DNA of 6,904 nt from Acidobacteriota bacterium. Its GTDB lineage: Bacteria; Acidobacteriota; Blastocatellia; Pyrinomonadales; Pyrinomonadaceae. The notes below the pieces were generated by a model that saw nothing but the letters and a program-made list of their open reading frames with translations, was not told the DNA's origin and made no database searches. The stretch's first letter is position 1. Every line of letters starts with the position of its first letter. The DNA lies in NCBI GenBank assembly GCA_003222935.1, contig QHXL01000087.1, positions 2,307 through 9,210 of the forward strand, read 5' to 3'. The position numbers and the translations under genes are program-made. Shown piece after piece: positions 5,846-6,904 of the stretch.

Positions 5846-6904
5846 TGAGCGCACGTCACGACCATTTCGACCGTTACTTTGCGGAAAAGATCTGGGCCAT
5901 GATCCCGGAGTATTACCGTGAAGAGGATGGACTCGCTGAACCTCCCGGCCTGTTACGTGGCTTCGTTGAAGTGTTGGCCCAGCAGGCCGCGACTCTGCGG
6001 CGTGGCAACGATCAGCTCTGGGATGATGAGTTCATCGATCTCTGTGCCGACTGGGCCGTTCCGTATCTTGGTGAGTTAGTCGCGACACGAATGGTGTCGG
6101 CCCTGAACCTGCGCGCTCGTCGGGTGGATGTTGCGAAAACGATCTACTACCGTCGTCGTGCAGGTACGCCACGAATTCTTGAAGAACTGATTGCTGACAT
6201 TACCGGCTGGGAAGGAAAACTTGTCGAGGAGTTTCGCCGTTTGGGTCGAATGCGACACGGCCTGGATCCATTCCCCGCCCAGTTTGCCGGATTACATACC
6301 GCAACGATGCCGGGAGGTTGGGCTGATCTGCGAAGTGTACACGGTGCTGAATTAGCCGAATCACCGTTCGAGGAGTTTCACCACACTCCGGATGTCGGTC
6401 GACCTCGTGGGAAAGATGGTCGTTACGGTATCGCCAAACTCGGGTTTCATCTCTATCGACTGAAGTCGACTCGACTGGACGACGTAACGCCTGCGGCTGG
6501 CCCACTCGCGGGAACGTTTACCTTCGACCCGTCTGGTCGTGACGTTCCCTTGTTCATACGTCGACATCGAACCGACGATCGAGAGCGCGTGGATTGGGAA
6601 GCGTGGATTTCGGCGAAAGAGTGGGAAGTTCCTTCGCCGATGCGCTGTCGAGTCTTGAACCATGCCGAGTTCATCATTACGGAGCGGGTGTTAGCTGCCC
6701 TGCTTCCGATTCTAACGAGTGCGCCAATCTCGCTGTCGGTAGCCAACGCCAATATTGTCCTTGCTTTGTTACGCAGGTTTCACCTGCAGCGAATACCGAG
6801 TGAAGCTCGACTGTTCCAGATCTCCGCGGCGCTTTCTGGTACCCCGGCGTTGATGAACGCCCTGCGAAATCCCGTCGCCTGGAACCAATTGTTGGTGATC
6901 GCGC
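5845..6904 (+). CDS. Tail protein I-like (P2 gpI-type) baseplate peripheral protein, 3' end outside window
   Basis: The frame is open from ATG 5845 to the right edge (353 codons), so the gene is cut by the window, not broken. Residues 6-125 look like the eCIS 'phage tail protein' / P2 tail protein I group. They show H-F-D-R-Y-F and M-I-P-E-Y-Y-R-E-E-D at 19-28, a helix at 33-52, the acidic stretch W-D-D-E-F-I-D at 59-65, and V-P-Y-L-G-E-L-V-A-T-R at 72-82. These are followed by A-K-T-I-Y-Y-R-R-R-A-G-T at 97-108 and L-E-E-L-I-A-D-I-T-G-W at 112-122. The later part (R-Y-G-I-A-K-L-G-F-H-L at 193-203, then F-T-F-D-P-S-G-R-D-V-P-L-F at 225-237) follows the pattern of the longer eCIS versions. In P2-like tails gpI lies at the baseplate edge and helps attach fibres; that role here is inferred. 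The 1-nt overlap upstream ties it to the wedge operon. The C-terminal region, where a fibre-binding or other domain could lie, is not visible. Confidence 0.8.
   Translation, partial: MSARHDHFDRYFAEKIWAMIPEYYREEDGLAEPPGLLRGFVEVLAQQAATLRRGNDQLWDDEFIDLCADWAVPYLGELVATRMVSALNLRARRVDVAKTIYYRRRAGTPRILEELIADITGWEGKLVEEFRRLGRMRHGLDPFPAQFAGLHTATMPGGWADLRSVHGAELAESPFEEFHHTPDVGRPRGKDGRYGIAKLGFHLYRLKSTRLDDVTPAAGPLAGTFTFDPSGRDVPLFIRRHRTDDRERVDWEAWISAKEWEVPSPMRCRVLNHAEFIITERVLAALLPILTSAPISLSVANANIVLALLRRFHLQRIPSEARLFQISAALSGTPALMNALRNPVAWNQLLVIA

Noticed and set aside
6361..6752. Overlapping antisense frames of about 100 codons near the right edge
   Set aside because: They lie opposite the tail I-like gene, which has continuous family-like sequence; they are Ser/Arg-rich shadows.
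1..6904. CRISPR arrays, tRNA or rRNA genes, insertion sequences, terminators
   Set aside because: No direct repeat arrays, inverted terminal repeats, cloverleaf-like segments or GC-stem/T-run structures were seen; the whole window is coding.

Overview
The window is a single, tightly packed, rightward operon segment with no intergenic space. It encodes the spike tip and baseplate of a contractile, phage-tail-like injection machine, most probably an extracellular contractile injection system (eCIS, the Afp/PVC/MAC-type family). The set is: the end of an upstream gene (probably the VgrG-like central spike), a PAAR-like spike tip, a gp25-like baseplate protein, two large paralogous baseplate-J (gp6-type) wedge proteins, and the first 353 codons of a tail protein I-like gene that runs off the right edge. 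All genes are on the + strand. Junctions are +1, +2, +2, -4 and -1 nt, so one polycistronic mRNA with translational coupling is expected. No promoter or terminator is visible.

Layout: 1-45 tail of the upstream gene; 47-391 PAAR-like tip; 394-771 gp25/GPW-like; 774-3353 baseplate J-like 1 (859 aa); 3350-5845 baseplate J-like 2 (831 aa); 5845-6904 tail protein I-like (partial). In known relatives the spike and PAAR tip sit on the tube axis, gp25-like protein joins the baseplate hub and sheath to the wedges, the two gp6-type proteins form the wedge ring that opens on triggering, and the tail I-like protein sits at the periphery of the wedge, where fibres or receptor-binding parts attach.

Host: a bacterium of moderate GC (roughly low-to-mid 50s % by eye). 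Nothing in the window fixes the taxon. The paired eCIS-type baseplate J proteins followed by a tail I-like gene resemble clusters of environmental bacteria (for example Acidobacteriota, Chloroflexota, Actinomycetota, Cyanobacteriota) more than the Photorhabdus/Serratia type, but this is only inference. No phage head, packaging, integrase or lysis gene is present, although the window is too short to exclude a prophage. Sheath, tube, AAA+ ATPase and cargo genes would be expected outside it.

The points most worth a second look are: conserved cysteine clusters in three consecutive structural proteins; a probable duplicated small beta-domain inside baseplate J-like 2; clear paralogy between the two wedge proteins; and the PAAR-before-gp25 order. 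I do not see an entirely new system here; it is a divergent member of a known machine.
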